Notes under the pieces: model-generated
The model's input: only the letters and a program-made list of their open reading frames with translations
Database searches by the model: none
What the model was told of the DNA's origin: nothing
Shown: piece after piece, positions 16,835-25,380 of the stretch
Position numbering within the stretch: position 1 is the stretch's first letter
Layout: every line of letters starts with the position of its first letter
Made by a program: the position numbers and the translations under genes
NCBI RefSeq assembly: GCF_036826855.1
Contig: NZ_CP104578.1
Location: 4,251,501-4,315,500, forward strand
Length of the DNA: 64,000 nucleotides
Source of the DNA: Streptomyces sp. SJL17-4
GTDB lineage: Bacteria > Actinomycetota > Actinomycetes > Streptomycetales > Streptomycetaceae
Direction of reading: 5' to 3'

Positions 16835-18337
16835 TCAGCTGTCGCCGGTGCGTTCGCCGAGGGTGACCGTGGCCGTGGAGGTCTTGCCGTCGCGCTCGTA
16901 GGTGATCTTGACCTGGTCGCCCGGCTTGTGGGTCCAGATCTCGCTGATCAGGGAGGGGCCGCTGTCGATCTGGTGACCGCCGAAGCCCGTGATCACGTCA
17001 CCGGCCTTCAGGCCCGCCTTCGCCGCCGGGCCGTCGGGTGTCACCGAGGGGGTGCCGCCCGAGCCCTGGGAGGCGATCGTCGCGCCCTCGCCCTGCTCCT
17101 GCATGTTCACCGTCGCGCCGATCACTGGGTACACCGGCTTGCCCGTCTTGATCAGCTGCTGGGCCACGTTCTTCGCCTGGTTCACCGGGATCGCGAAGCC
17201 CAGGCCGATCGAGCCCGCCTGGGACTGGCCGAAGCCGCTTCCGGTGGACTGGATGGCCGAGTTGATGCCGATCACCGCGCCGCTCGCGTCGAGCAGCGGA
17301 CCGCCGGAGTTGCCCGGGTTGATCGACGCGTCCGTCTGCAGCGCGCTCATGTACGAGTTGCTGCCGCCCGAACCGTCGCCCGACGCGACGGGGCGGTTCT
17401 TGGCGCTGATGATGCCGGTCGTCACCGTGTTCGACAGACCGAAGGGCGCGCCGATCGCGATCGTCGAGTCGCCGACCGCCACCTTGTCGGAGTCGCCCAG
17501 GGGCAGCGGCTTCAGCCCCTTCGGCGCGTTCGTGAGCTTCAGTACGGCCACGTCGTAGCCCTCGGCCCGGCCGACGACCTCCGCGTCGTACGACTTGCCG
17601 TCCGGGAACGTCACGGAGAGCGTGCCACCGTCCGCCGCCGACGCCACCACGTGGTTGTTGGTGACGATGTGGCCCTCCTGGTCGTACACGAAGCCCGTGC
17701 CCGTGCCGCCCTCGCCCTCGCTCCCGCCCTGCGGACCGCCCGACTTCGCCTGGATGGTGACCACGCTCGGCAGCGCCTTCGCGGCGACCGCCGCGACCGT
17801 CCCCGGGTCGCGCTTGAAGGCCGCCGGCGCCTCGCCCGAGGAGACCGTCGTGGAGCTGACGCCCTCGTCGCCGCGCTGGGCGGCCCAGTAGCCGATGCCA
17901 CCGCCGATACCGCCCGCGACGAGCGCCGCGACCAGGACCGCCGCCACCAGGCCGCCGGCCCGTCGGCGCGGAGCCGCGGGGGCGGGGGGTGCGGGCGGAA
18001 GCGGGGCGCCCCAGGCCGGCACGGTCGGCGGGGGCGGCGGCCAGCCGGCCCCCTCGGCCGCGGGGGCGGGGGCGTGGGCAGGGGTATGAGCCGGAGCCGG
18101 AGCCGGTTCAGGAGCCGGTTCCGGCGTGGCGCCTGACGTCCCTTCCGTAACCGGAGTCTGCGCGACCGTCGGAGCGTCCGCCGGCGCGGGCGCGGGGGCG
18201 GGCGCGGAGGGCGGCGTCGACGTCGAGGGGGTCGACTGAGGCGTCGGAGGCGTCGGAGGCGTGGGAGGGGTGGACGGGGCAGCCGGGGCAGCCGGGTGGT
18301 CCGCCGGTACCGCCGTGCCCTCGTTCTCGGTGCTCAC
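16835..18337 (-). CDS. HtrA/DegP-type S1C serine protease with PDZ domain
   Basis: A 500-residue membrane-anchored protease. Order: Pro/Ala-rich cytoplasmic tail (1-125), RRR then one transmembrane helix (about 128-152, GGLVAAVLVAALVAGGIGGG), trypsin-like domain (about 175-390) and a C-terminal PDZ (about 405-495, DGPAAKAGLKAGDVITGFGG). The triad is intact: H229 (VTNNHVV), D262 (GYDVAVLK) and S344 (GNSGGPLLD). The catalytic part lies outside the membrane, where such proteases degrade or process misfolded or regulatory proteins under envelope stress. GTG 18337 follows GAGGAG. Transcribed alone; the divergent phosphodiesterase gene shares the 207-bp spacer. Confidence 0.95.
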   Translation of the reverse strand: MSTENEGTAVPADHPAAPAAPSTPPTPPTPPTPQSTPSTSTPPSAPAPAPAPADAPTVAQTPVTEGTSGATPEPAPEPAPAPAHTPAHAPAPAAEGAGWPPPPPTVPAWGAPLPPAPPAPAAPRRRAGGLVAAVLVAALVAGGIGGGIGYWAAQRGDEGVSSTTVSSGEAPAAFKRDPGTVAAVAAKALPSVVTIQAKSGGPQGGSEGEGGTGTGFVYDQEGHIVTNNHVVASAADGGTLSVTFPDGKSYDAEVVGRAEGYDVAVLKLTNAPKGLKPLPLGDSDKVAVGDSTIAIGAPFGLSNTVTTGIISAKNRPVASGDGSGGSNSYMSALQTDASINPGNSGGPLLDASGAVIGINSAIQSTGSGFGQSQAGSIGLGFAIPVNQAKNVAQQLIKTGKPVYPVIGATVNMQEQGEGATIASQGSGGTPSVTPDGPAAKAGLKAGDVITGFGGHQIDSGPSLISEIWTHKPGDQVKITYERDGKTSTATVTLGERTGDS

Positions 18338-18544
18338 AGCTCGCTCTCCTCGTTGACTGCGCGGGGTGGGGTGGGTGGTACCTACTGGTCACCTACAGGG
18401 TCCAGGGTGCTGCACCAGCTTTTCCCACAGGACGTCAGGCCGCTGTAAGGCGGAGCTGTGCGTTCACCCCCCTACCTTTATATACGGACAGATCGGACTC
18501 CTTCCGGCGTGCCCTCTCCACCCCGCCAATGGCACCATGACGCC

Positions 18545-19366
18545 GTGACTCACGCACGGCAGCACCCGAACCGCGTCCCCCTCCAGGTCGTCGCCCACCG
18601 TGGAGCCTCCGAGGACGCACCGGAACACACTCTGGCCGCCTATGTGAAGGCCATCGAGGACGGCGCCGACGCCCTGGAGTGCGACGTCAGGCTCACCGCC
18701 GACGGCCATCTCGTCTGCGTTCACGACCGCCGCGTCGACCGCACATCGAACGGCCGCGGCGCCGTCTCCGCCCTCGAACTCGCCGATCTCGCCGCCCTCG
18801 ACTTCGGCACCTGGAAGGGCCGCGACGACTCCGGCGAGATCCCCGACTGGGGCGACCCCGGGTACACCTCCGTCCTCACCCTGGAGCGGCTCCTGGAGCT
18901 GGTCTCCGACGCCGGTCGCCGGGTCGAGCTGGCCATCGAGACCAAGCACCCCACCCGCTGGGCGGGGCAGGTCGAGGAGCGGCTGCTCCAGCTCCTCAAG
19001 CGTTTCGGCCTGGACGCGCCCGCGTCCCCCGCCGAATCGCCCGTACGCGTCATGAGTTTCTCGGCCCGTTCCCTGCACCGGATCGCCGCCGCGTCGCCGA
19101 CGCTCCCCACCGTCTCCCTCGCCCAGTTCGTCTCGCCGCGGCTGCGCGACGGGCGGCTCCCCGCGGGCGCGCGCATCGCCGGGCCGTCGATCCGGATCGT
19201 CCGCCACCACCCGGCCGTGATCCTGCGGCTCAAGAAGGCCGGGCACCAGGTCCATGTCTGGACCGTGGACGACGCCGAGGACGTCGAGCTCTGCGAGCGC
19301 CTCGGCGTGGACGCGATCATCACCAACCGTCCCAAGCAGGTGCTCTCCCAGCTGCGCCGCGACTGA
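18545..19366 (+). CDS. Glycerophosphodiester phosphodiesterase
   Basis: A 273-residue GDPD-family enzyme. The catalytic motifs are VVAHRGASEDAPEHT, then ALECDVRLTADGHLVCVHD, with LAIETKH and the C-terminal HVWTVDDAEDV typical of the TIM barrel. It hydrolyses glycerophosphodiesters from lipid turnover to glycerol-3-phosphate and an alcohol. No signal peptide is present, so it is probably cytosolic. GTG 18545 is chosen because the protein-like sequence begins there; no strong ribosome site is visible and the frame is open upstream, so the start may be slightly different. Confidence 0.9.
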   Translation: MTHARQHPNRVPLQVVAHRGASEDAPEHTLAAYVKAIEDGADALECDVRLTADGHLVCVHDRRVDRTSNGRGAVSALELADLAALDFGTWKGRDDSGEIPDWGDPGYTSVLTLERLLELVSDAGRRVELAIETKHPTRWAGQVEERLLQLLKRFGLDAPASPAESPVRVMSFSARSLHRIAAASPTLPTVSLAQFVSPRLRDGRLPAGARIAGPSIRIVRHHPAVILRLKKAGHQVHVWTVDDAEDVELCERLGVDAIITNRPKQVLSQLRRD

Positions 19367-19596
19367 GCGTCTCCGGCCGGTGACGCGTTTTCCGCCTCCC
19401 CTGCCTCCCCCAGCCTCCCCTCCCGTCCCGCTTTCCCCTTGCGCCACAAGGCTTCACAGCGCTTTCAGGGTGTGCACCGGCGCGTTCCAGACGTACGCGA
19501 TCGTCACGAGTGCCTCATCGCACACGGATTGGCCGGTTTCCGGTCCAGTCCATTGGGGCATCCACACGGTGGCGTGGGGCAAAGGAGGTCTCGGGG

Positions 19597-20112
19597 GTGG
19601 CGTTGGTGGTGGCACAGGAGGTGCCCACGTCGTCGAGCATGGCCGTACCCCATGGCCCTGCGGGCGTGGGTGAGGCGAGGCACCGGATGCGGGACGAGCT
19701 GTACCGCAGCGGGGTGTCCGAATCGGTCGTCGACGACGCGGTACTGATCCTTTCCGAGCTGCTCAGCAATGCCTGCCGTTACGGCAGGCCGCTGGGGCAC
19801 GCGGATCGGGGCGACGGGGATGTAAGGGCTGCCTGGCGGGTGGACCCGGCGGGCGGCCTCAGAGTCGAGGTGACGGACGGAGGCGGTCCGACCCGGCCCG
19901 TTCCGGCGACGCCGTCGGTCACCGCACGGGGAGGCCGCGGGCTGAACATCATCAGCGCGCTGGCCCAGGACTGGGGCGTACGGGACAGCGCGACCGGCGA
20001 GGTCACGGTCTGGGTGGTGGTGACCGAGGGACACCGCCGCGAGGACTTCGCGTCCCGCGTCGGCGGCGGCTCCCGCTTCGACATCCTGGACGCGTACGAC
20101 GACCTGGATTGA
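19597..20112 (+). CDS. RsbW-like ATP-binding (anti-sigma-type) protein
   Basis: A 171-residue HATPase_c_2 protein. The N-box reads DDAVLILSELLSNACRYG, the G1 region VEVTDGGGP, and the G2 region ARGGRGLNIISALAQDWG. This family includes the serine-kinase anti-sigma factors (RsbW/SpoIIAB type); Streptomyces encodes dozens, most without known partners. The GTG at 19597 is preceded by AAAGGAGG with 8-nt spacing, which decides the start over an ATG 87 nt upstream. A tandem array follows the stop codon. No sigma or STAS gene is adjacent. Confidence 0.88.
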   Translation: MALVVAQEVPTSSSMAVPHGPAGVGEARHRMRDELYRSGVSESVVDDAVLILSELLSNACRYGRPLGHADRGDGDVRAAWRVDPAGGLRVEVTDGGGPTRPVPATPSVTARGGRGLNIISALAQDWGVRDSATGEVTVWVVVTEGHRREDFASRVGGGSRFDILDAYDDLD

Positions 20113-20116
20113 CGCC

Positions 20117-20273
20117 GTACGGGAGTCACGGCGGCGTACGAGGATCCCGGCGGGCGTACGAGAGCCCGGCGGCGCGGTACGAGAATCCCGGCGACGTACG
20201 GGCATCCCGGCGGCGTACGGGGATCCCGGCGGCGTACGGGCATCCCGGGGGCGCCGTACGACGATCGGCCGGA
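20117..20273. repeat. 19-bp tandem array, eight copies
   Basis: Units start with gtac at 20117, 20136, 20156, 20177, 20196, 20215, 20234 and 20255, consensus gtacgggcatcccggcggc. The array begins 4 bp after the RsbW-like gene stop and fills about half of the 331-bp gap before the DUF5926 gene. Confidence 0.92.
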
Positions 20274-20443
20274 CGCGAGCGGCGATCCGTGGACGCAGAC
20301 GGCGATCCCGACCGCGCACGGCGCCCCGTGGCCGTGCCCCCTCCCGGGGGCAGCGGCCCGCCTGAAGGGCAGCGGTGCGCGGTGCGGCTAGGCTCGCGCC
20401 CGGAACAAGCACCGCACCGCCGCGATCGGGAGAAAGCCACACC

Positions 20444-21421
20444 ATGGCCAAGAAGCGCCCCCAGACGAAGGCCGGCAAGACCGGTCAGGCACAGGTCACG
20501 AACGGGGAGATCCCGGTCGTCGGGGCGCGCGAGCCGTGCCCGTGCGGTTCGGGCCGCCGTTACAAGGCCTGTCACGGCCGGGCCGCCGCGCACGCCGTGA
20601 CCGAGCTCGTCCAGCGTCCCTTCGAGGGCCTGGCCGGCGAGTGCGACTGGGTCGCGCTGCGCGAGCTGGTGCCCGCCGCCACCGTGCCGCTCACCCTCAA
20701 GGGCGGGCTCCCGGAGGGCGTTCCCTCCGTGACGCTCGCGACCGTGCTGCCGATGGCGTGGCCGGCGCTGCGCCGCGACGACGGCTCCGTCCTGCTCGCC
20801 CTGCAGAACGACTCCACCTCCGGCGACCTCGCCCGCGACCTCGCCGACACCCTCCAGCGCGCCCTGGAGACCGAGCCGGGCACCCCGGTCCCGCCGCGTC
20901 GTGTCCCGGCCGAGGGCCCGCGGCTGCAGGACCTGCTCGACGCGGACGCCTCGTTCGCCCCGGAGGTCCACTCGGGCTTCGAGTTCTGGATCCCGAAGTC
21001 CGCGGACGGCGCCGACCCGGAGGTCGCCGCCTCCCTGGAGCGGGCCAACGCGGCCGCGATCCCGACCGTGAAGCTGGCGAGCGTCGACTCGGCGTACTGG
21101 TGCGAGACCCCGGACAAGAACCACCTGCGCTGGGTCATGCCGTACCCGGAGGAGAAGCTTCTCGACGCGCTCGCCCGCCTCCAGGCCGCCGACGGAACCT
21201 CCATCGGCGCGGACACCCGCCTCGTCGGTTCGTTCCGCGCGCACGGACTGATGGTGCCGGTCTGGGACCTGCCGACCTCGATGACAGCCGAGGAGTGCGA
21301 GAAGCCCGCCGCCGAGTTCGCCGAGCGGCTGACCGAGGCGCTCGCCTCGGACGCTCCGCTCACCGCGGAGGAGCGGCGCGCACGTGGCGGCCTCACGAAC
21401 CGTCAGGTGACTCTCAGCTGA
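20444..21421 (+). CDS. SEC-C motif / DUF5926 family protein
   Basis: A 325-residue soluble protein. Near the N-terminus a zinc-binding SEC-C motif is visible (CPCGSGRRYKACHG, as at the SecA C-terminus). The rest (for example PLTLKGGLPEGVPSVTLATV, HSGFEFWIPKS, WDLPTSMTAEECEKP) matches what I recall as DUF5926 of actinobacteria, function unknown. The N-terminus is Lys-rich (MAKKRPQTKAGKTGQ). ATG 20444 follows GGGAGAAAG. It is monocistronic and followed by a hairpin-rich spacer with a good terminator. Confidence 0.85.
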   Translation: MAKKRPQTKAGKTGQAQVTNGEIPVVGAREPCPCGSGRRYKACHGRAAAHAVTELVQRPFEGLAGECDWVALRELVPAATVPLTLKGGLPEGVPSVTLATVLPMAWPALRRDDGSVLLALQNDSTSGDLARDLADTLQRALETEPGTPVPPRRVPAEGPRLQDLLDADASFAPEVHSGFEFWIPKSADGADPEVAASLERANAAAIPTVKLASVDSAYWCETPDKNHLRWVMPYPEEKLLDALARLQAADGTSIGADTRLVGSFRAHGLMVPVWDLPTSMTAEECEKPAAEFAERLTEALASDAPLTAEERRARGGLTNRQVTLS

Positions 21422-21560
21422 TACCCCACCTGGTATCGGTGACTGACAGACCGACCAGTCGGTGACTTCCGCCACAACCCGGTCTGTGGACGGGTAAATC
21501 CCTGTCCGAATAACCGAGATCGAATTTGCGAACAGCAGATCTCTTGTTACCGTTCTGGAA

Positions 21561-21600
21561 GCCCGGTCGCTGGTGCATCCCCCGTCGCCAGCGATCGGGC
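21561..21600 (+). terminator. Terminator-like hairpin with pyrimidine tract
   Basis: 13-bp stem (21561-21573 with 21588-21600, one G-U pair only in the plus-strand RNA) and a 14-nt loop, followed by ctttcc. It lies 140 bp past the DUF5926 stop and would end that transcript or a short RNA made in the spacer. Confidence 0.6.
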
Positions 21601-21640
21601 CTTTCCATGTCCGCCGCCGGCCGGTCCGGGGCGTCGACGC

Positions 21641-22285
21641 TCAACTTCCTTCGCTGTCCGCCGTGTTGCTGCCCGCTCGCAGCAGCAGCGGGGTGTTGTC
21701 ACCCTCGCCGGTGCCTGCGAATTCCGCTACTGCCGTATAGGCCGTGGCCACGCCCCGGCCCCGTTCCCTGGGCGTTTCACAGGTTCCCGGTTCGTCCTGT
21801 GCGGCGACCGGACAACGGACCTGTACGGTCCGCCCGCCGGGGGCCATGAGGGTCAGAAATGCGTCGATCTCCCGGCCGGTGGCGTTCCGGTAGTACGCAC
21901 GCCCCCAGGTGTCGGGACCCTCCGCCAGGACGCAGGTCTGCGCCTCGACCCCCTCAGGAGAGGCGAGTTCCGGCCCACAGTGCGTGACCCGCTCCGGAGA
22001 CGCCGGAGCGGGCGGGGTGTCACGGGGAGTGACGGGGCCGGTGGGGATGGCGGGGGTCGCCGGGTCGGCGGCGGGTCCTGTACGCGGGCCCAGACCGAGC
22101 CCCTTCAGCAGCTCCCCCGGCTTCGCGTCGGCGGCATCGGCGGCATCGGCGGCCGCAGCCCCCGGCCGTACGGTCCCACCCGTCGCGGGCTCGCCCGTCG
22201 ACCCCGCCATCGCGACCAGCGGCAGCAGCACGGCGACCGTGACGGCGGCCCCGAGTCCGACCACGCGGAGGTTCACCGGACCCAT
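21641..22285 (-). CDS. Putative secreted or membrane-anchored protein
   Basis: A 214-residue protein of unknown function. It starts MGPVNLRVVGLGAAVTVAVL with one hydrophobic segment (signal or anchor), then an Ala/Pro-rich linker, then a compact C-terminal domain (about 125-214) with three cysteines (THCGPELASPEGVEAQTCVL; VQVRCPVAAQDEPGTC) and REIDAFLTLMAPGG. The pattern suggests a small disulfide-linked extracellular beta domain. ATG 22285 is chosen because it places the hydrophobic segment at the N-terminus; the frame is open upstream. I do not recognise the family. Confidence 0.75.
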   Translation of the reverse strand: MGPVNLRVVGLGAAVTVAVLLPLVAMAGSTGEPATGGTVRPGAAAADAADAADAKPGELLKGLGLGPRTGPAADPATPAIPTGPVTPRDTPPAPASPERVTHCGPELASPEGVEAQTCVLAEGPDTWGRAYYRNATGREIDAFLTLMAPGGRTVQVRCPVAAQDEPGTCETPRERGRGVATAYTAVAEFAGTGEGDNTPLLLRAGSNTADSEGS

Positions 22286-22462
22286 GCGCCCCACCTGCTC
22301 CTGCTCGGCTGGAGATCTTGAACGGTGGGGTGAACATAGCGGCGACCCAAGGGCGTGCGGTCGGCCGCGCGCCCGTTTCCCGTACAAGTCGGACCAGGAC
22401 ACACCCGTTCGGGTGAAGGGTGTCCCGCCGCGCCGCTGCCCGGATGCCGGTCCCGGTGCGGC

Positions 22463-22569
22463 CTTCTCAGTACGCCAGTCGGCTCCCGCCGGGTGCCGCC
22501 CTTCTCAGTACGCCAGTCGGCTCCCGCCGGGTGCCGCCCTTCTCAGTACGCCAGTCGGCTCCCGCCGCC
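22463..22569. repeat. 38-bp tandem repeat duplicating a gene 3' end
   Basis: Copies at 22463, 22501 and 22539, each containing cttctcagtacgccagtcgg. On the reverse strand each encodes GGSRLAY followed by a stop. The third copy is the true C-terminus and stop of the prim-pol-like gene; the other two are downstream duplicates. Confidence 0.95.
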
Positions 22570-23223
22570 CGGTGTGCTCGTGCTCGCCTCCACCAGGGCG
22601 TCGACCACCGCTTCCACATCCGGCAGCCACGGCCGGGCCGAGCCCGCGAGAGGGGCCCGTTCCCATCGGACCTGTCCGGTCCCGGCGACCGAGGGCGGCA
22701 GGAGTAGATAGCCGCCCTCTCCATGGAAGCGCAGCGAGCTGGGGACGCTGTCCTTCGCGTACAGCAGCTCGCCGAGCCGTTCGAGGCCGTACGGGGCGAC
22801 GAGGATCGACCAGCGCGTCGGGGTCGCGACCACCGGCCCGAGCCGCATGCCCGTCGCGTCGAGCGCGGCGAGCGCCCGCGCCCCCGCCACCGCGGGCAGG
22901 CTGACCGCGCAGGGCGCGCCGCCGCCCGTGGCGAGCACGACCGGGGCGTCCGGTCGTCGGGTCCACCACCAGCGGATCATCCGCTCGTCGGTGGTGGCCG
23001 CGAGCAGTCCGGGGTCATAGGGGTGCGCGCCGGGCACCACGCACTCGGAGTCGGGGCAGGAGCAGACGGCTCCCGCGGTCGTGCGGGTCGTCGCTCTCAG
23101 GCCCGCTCCCGGCAGGACGGGCCAGTCCCATTCGACGGCGAAGGTGACCGCCGCGTCGAGCCGGGCGGTCCTCGCCTTGCGCCGGAACCGGAGCCTGCGT
23201 CGCCTTCCGAGGATCTCGCGCAT
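22543..23223 (-). CDS. Bifunctional DNA primase/polymerase-like protein (probably inactive)
   Basis: A 226-residue protein resembling the N-terminal prim-pol (AEP) domain common in actinobacteria. Landmarks are AVEWDWPVLPG, the Cys cluster CSCPDSECVVPGAHPYD, and MIRWWWTRRPDAPVVLATGG. Where active family members have a metal-binding Asp-x-Asp after the strand following ATG, this protein reads CAVSLPAVAG, so catalysis is doubtful (comparison from memory). No helicase domain follows. ATG 23223 has AAAGGAA upstream. The C-terminus GGGSRLAY and stop lie in a 38-bp tandem repeat. Many Streptomyces carry such stand-alone, non-mobile copies, of unknown role. Confidence 0.75.
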   Translation of the reverse strand: MREILGRRRRLRFRRKARTARLDAAVTFAVEWDWPVLPGAGLRATTRTTAGAVCSCPDSECVVPGAHPYDPGLLAATTDERMIRWWWTRRPDAPVVLATGGGAPCAVSLPAVAGARALAALDATGMRLGPVVATPTRWSILVAPYGLERLGELLYAKDSVPSSLRFHGEGGYLLLPPSVAGTGQVRWERAPLAGSARPWLPDVEAVVDALVEASTSTPGGGSRLAY

Positions 23224-23286
23224 GAGCGCTCGTTCCTTTCCGTTGAACGCCGAATCCACATCACACCATGTGCAGGACACTTCACC

Positions 23287-23304
23287 GTACGTATCAGCAC
23301 GTAC
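23287..23304. promoter_or_regulatory. Inverted repeat upstream of prim-pol-like gene
   Basis: gtacgt-atcagc-acgtac: perfect 6-bp arms, 64-81 bp upstream of the prim-pol-like ATG. It could be an operator; no other support. Confidence 0.3.
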
Positions 23305-23388
23305 CGGGTCGGCGGGGCGATGACCCCTGTCGGAGCGGGGCCGGCCGGGCCGGAACCAGGTGGAACCACATGGAAACCAGATGGAGCG

Positions 23389-23453
23389 GGTCAGTACCAG
23401 GTGGAGCCAGGTCAGAACGAGGTGGAGCCGGGTCAGCACCAGAGGCGGGTCAG
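23389..23453. repeat. 21-bp degenerate tandem repeat
   Basis: ggtcag-headed units at 23389, 23410 and 23431 (21-bp period), with a shorter one at 23448; each carries a caggtggagcc-like tail. They lie in the 565-bp gap between the prim-pol-like start and the SpoIIE-like gene. The remainder of that gap (23457-23788) shows no gene I can support. Confidence 0.8.
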
Positions 23454-23788
23454 AACACGTTCCCCGCCACTCGGTGACGGGCTGCGGCCTGCGGCATGTA
23501 AGACGCCGGGGTTCCGCGTCGCGTTCCGGGGCAGCTCCAACTGCCCCTGCCTGTCACCGATTACGTACCCAGCACGCTCGCAATGACGCGCTTTCAAACG
23601 ACGCCAGTCGACCGCAAAAGGTGCACACCGGGGACAATTTTCGGCCAACTTCGCCGGGACTTCAACCCTTGCGCACGACCTCACGGACACCACAAGTCCC
23701 GTGGGGACAATGCTGGACATCGTTCCTCTTGTACGTGTACATGTGGATGCATCGAGCGGCTCAGAATGACATGGGGGTTTGCGATGCT

Positions 23789-25240
23789 ATGGCGTCAAAC
23801 GCACCGGTCGGAAAGCCGACTGACATGAGCGCCCCACACATGCCGAAAGTGGCCGGAATCGATTCCACGGTTCCCGGGTCCCCGCACACTACGGCGCCCC
23901 TCGCCGGAGTCCCCGCGGCGGCAGCACCCTCCGAACCGGTCTCCCCGCCGGGAGCGCTGATCCAGGACCGGCTCGCCGCCTGGGTCTCCGACCTCACCAC
24001 CCTCCACGAACTCACCGAGCGCCTCATCAGGACCGCCTCCCTCGACGAGGCCCTCCGTGAGGTCCTCGGCGCCGGAGCCGCCCTCGTCGGAGCCCGCCGC
24101 GGAATGGCCGTCCTCGAACCGGCCGACGGGCTCGGCCCCGCCTCCACCATCGGTCTCGGCCTCGCCCACTCGGATCTCGGCACGATCGAGACCGTCCCGC
24201 GCGGCACCAGCAGCTACGGCCGCCTCCTCGACGGCCTCCCCGATCCGGTCCACCCCGAGCGGGTCCCCGATCCGATCGCCATCCGCGACGTCCGCACCGA
24301 GGAGGGCCTCGACCCGCGCCACCGCGAGGTCGCCGCCCGTCTCGGCTACGCCGCCAGCTACGCCCTGCCCCTCGCCACCGAGGAGGCCGGCCGGCTCGGC
24401 GCCGCCGTCTGGCTCTACGACGAGCCCGCCGAACCCACCGACCGCCAGCGTCACCTCATCGGGCTCTACGGCCGCTTCGCCACCGAGCACCTCGCCCGCC
24501 TCCTCCAGGTCGAACGCGCCCGCGTGCAGGTCGCCACCGTCGCCGAGGAACTGCTCCCCAGCCGTCTCCCGCGCGTCCCCGGCGTCCAGCTCGCCGCCCG
24601 TCACCGCACCGGCCCCCGCGGCGGCGGCGACTGGTACGACGCGCTTCCGCTGCCCGAGGGCGCCCTCGGCCTCGCCGTCGGCTCGGTCTCCGGGACCGGA
24701 CCGAGCGCGCTCGCGGCCATGGGGCGGCTGCGCGCCTCCCTGCGCGCGTACGCGGTGATGGAGGGCGAGGACCCCGTCGCCGTCCTCTCCGACCTGGAAC
24801 TCCTGCTCCGGCTCACCGAACCGGCCCGCTCGGCGACCGCGCTCTTCGCGTACGCCGAACCGGCGCGGCGCCGGATCGTCCTCGCCGGCGCCGGGCACGC
24901 GCCGCCGCTGGTCATCGGGGAGCGCCGCACCGAGTTCGTCGAGACCTCGCTCTCGGCCCCGCTCGGGATGCTGTCCTGCTGGGAGGCGCCGAGCGTGGAG
25001 CTGTCCCCGGAGCCCGGAGAAACGGTGCTTCTCTACACCGACGGGCTGCTTCGCCGTACCGGCGACGCCATGGACCGGGCTTTCGCGCGGCTCCACGCGG
25101 CGGCGTCGAGCGTGCCGAAGGCGGACCGGGGCGACCCGGGCGCCGTCGCCGACCACGTCCTGCGGACCCTGCTGCCCGAGGGGCTCGACACCGCCGTGGA
25201 CGGGGAGGACGTGGTCCTGCTCGCCGCCCGCTTCGACTGA
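23789..25240 (+). CDS. GAF + SpoIIE-type PP2C phosphatase-like protein
   Basis: A 483-residue regulator: N-terminal variable region (1-65), GAF domain (about 75-235) and a SpoIIE/RsbU-type PP2C domain (about 255-483). GGGDWYDALPLPEGALGLAV retains the first metal-binding Asp (D281), but the usual GDVSGHG reads GSVSGTG (S299, T303), losing a metal ligand. The final EDVVLLAARF Asp is present. Such phosphatases normally dephosphorylate STAS anti-anti-sigma proteins; this one may be weak or regulatory only. Several in-frame ATGs (23741, 23771, 23789) exist without a clear ribosome site, so the start is uncertain. Monocistronic. Confidence 0.85.
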   Translation: MASNAPVGKPTDMSAPHMPKVAGIDSTVPGSPHTTAPLAGVPAAAAPSEPVSPPGALIQDRLAAWVSDLTTLHELTERLIRTASLDEALREVLGAGAALVGARRGMAVLEPADGLGPASTIGLGLAHSDLGTIETVPRGTSSYGRLLDGLPDPVHPERVPDPIAIRDVRTEEGLDPRHREVAARLGYAASYALPLATEEAGRLGAAVWLYDEPAEPTDRQRHLIGLYGRFATEHLARLLQVERARVQVATVAEELLPSRLPRVPGVQLAARHRTGPRGGGDWYDALPLPEGALGLAVGSVSGTGPSALAAMGRLRASLRAYAVMEGEDPVAVLSDLELLLRLTEPARSATALFAYAEPARRRIVLAGAGHAPPLVIGERRTEFVETSLSAPLGMLSCWEAPSVELSPEPGETVLLYTDGLLRRTGDAMDRAFARLHAAASSVPKADRGDPGAVADHVLRTLLPEGLDTAVDGEDVVLLAARFD

Positions 25241-25380
25241 GCGGCGCGGGGCGGCCGCCCCGCATGGGCACCGGTAATCGGAGCGTGACATTCCGGTAAT
25301 GGGTCTTCCGGCCCTGGGCCCCCTTCCGTACGACCGTACGATGGTGGGGGTTCAGTGTCGTACCAAGAGGAGGCAGACCC

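Noticed and set aside
20126..21475. 449-codon reverse frame under the DUF5926 gene
   Set aside because: Antisense to a well-supported gene and reads through the 19-bp array.
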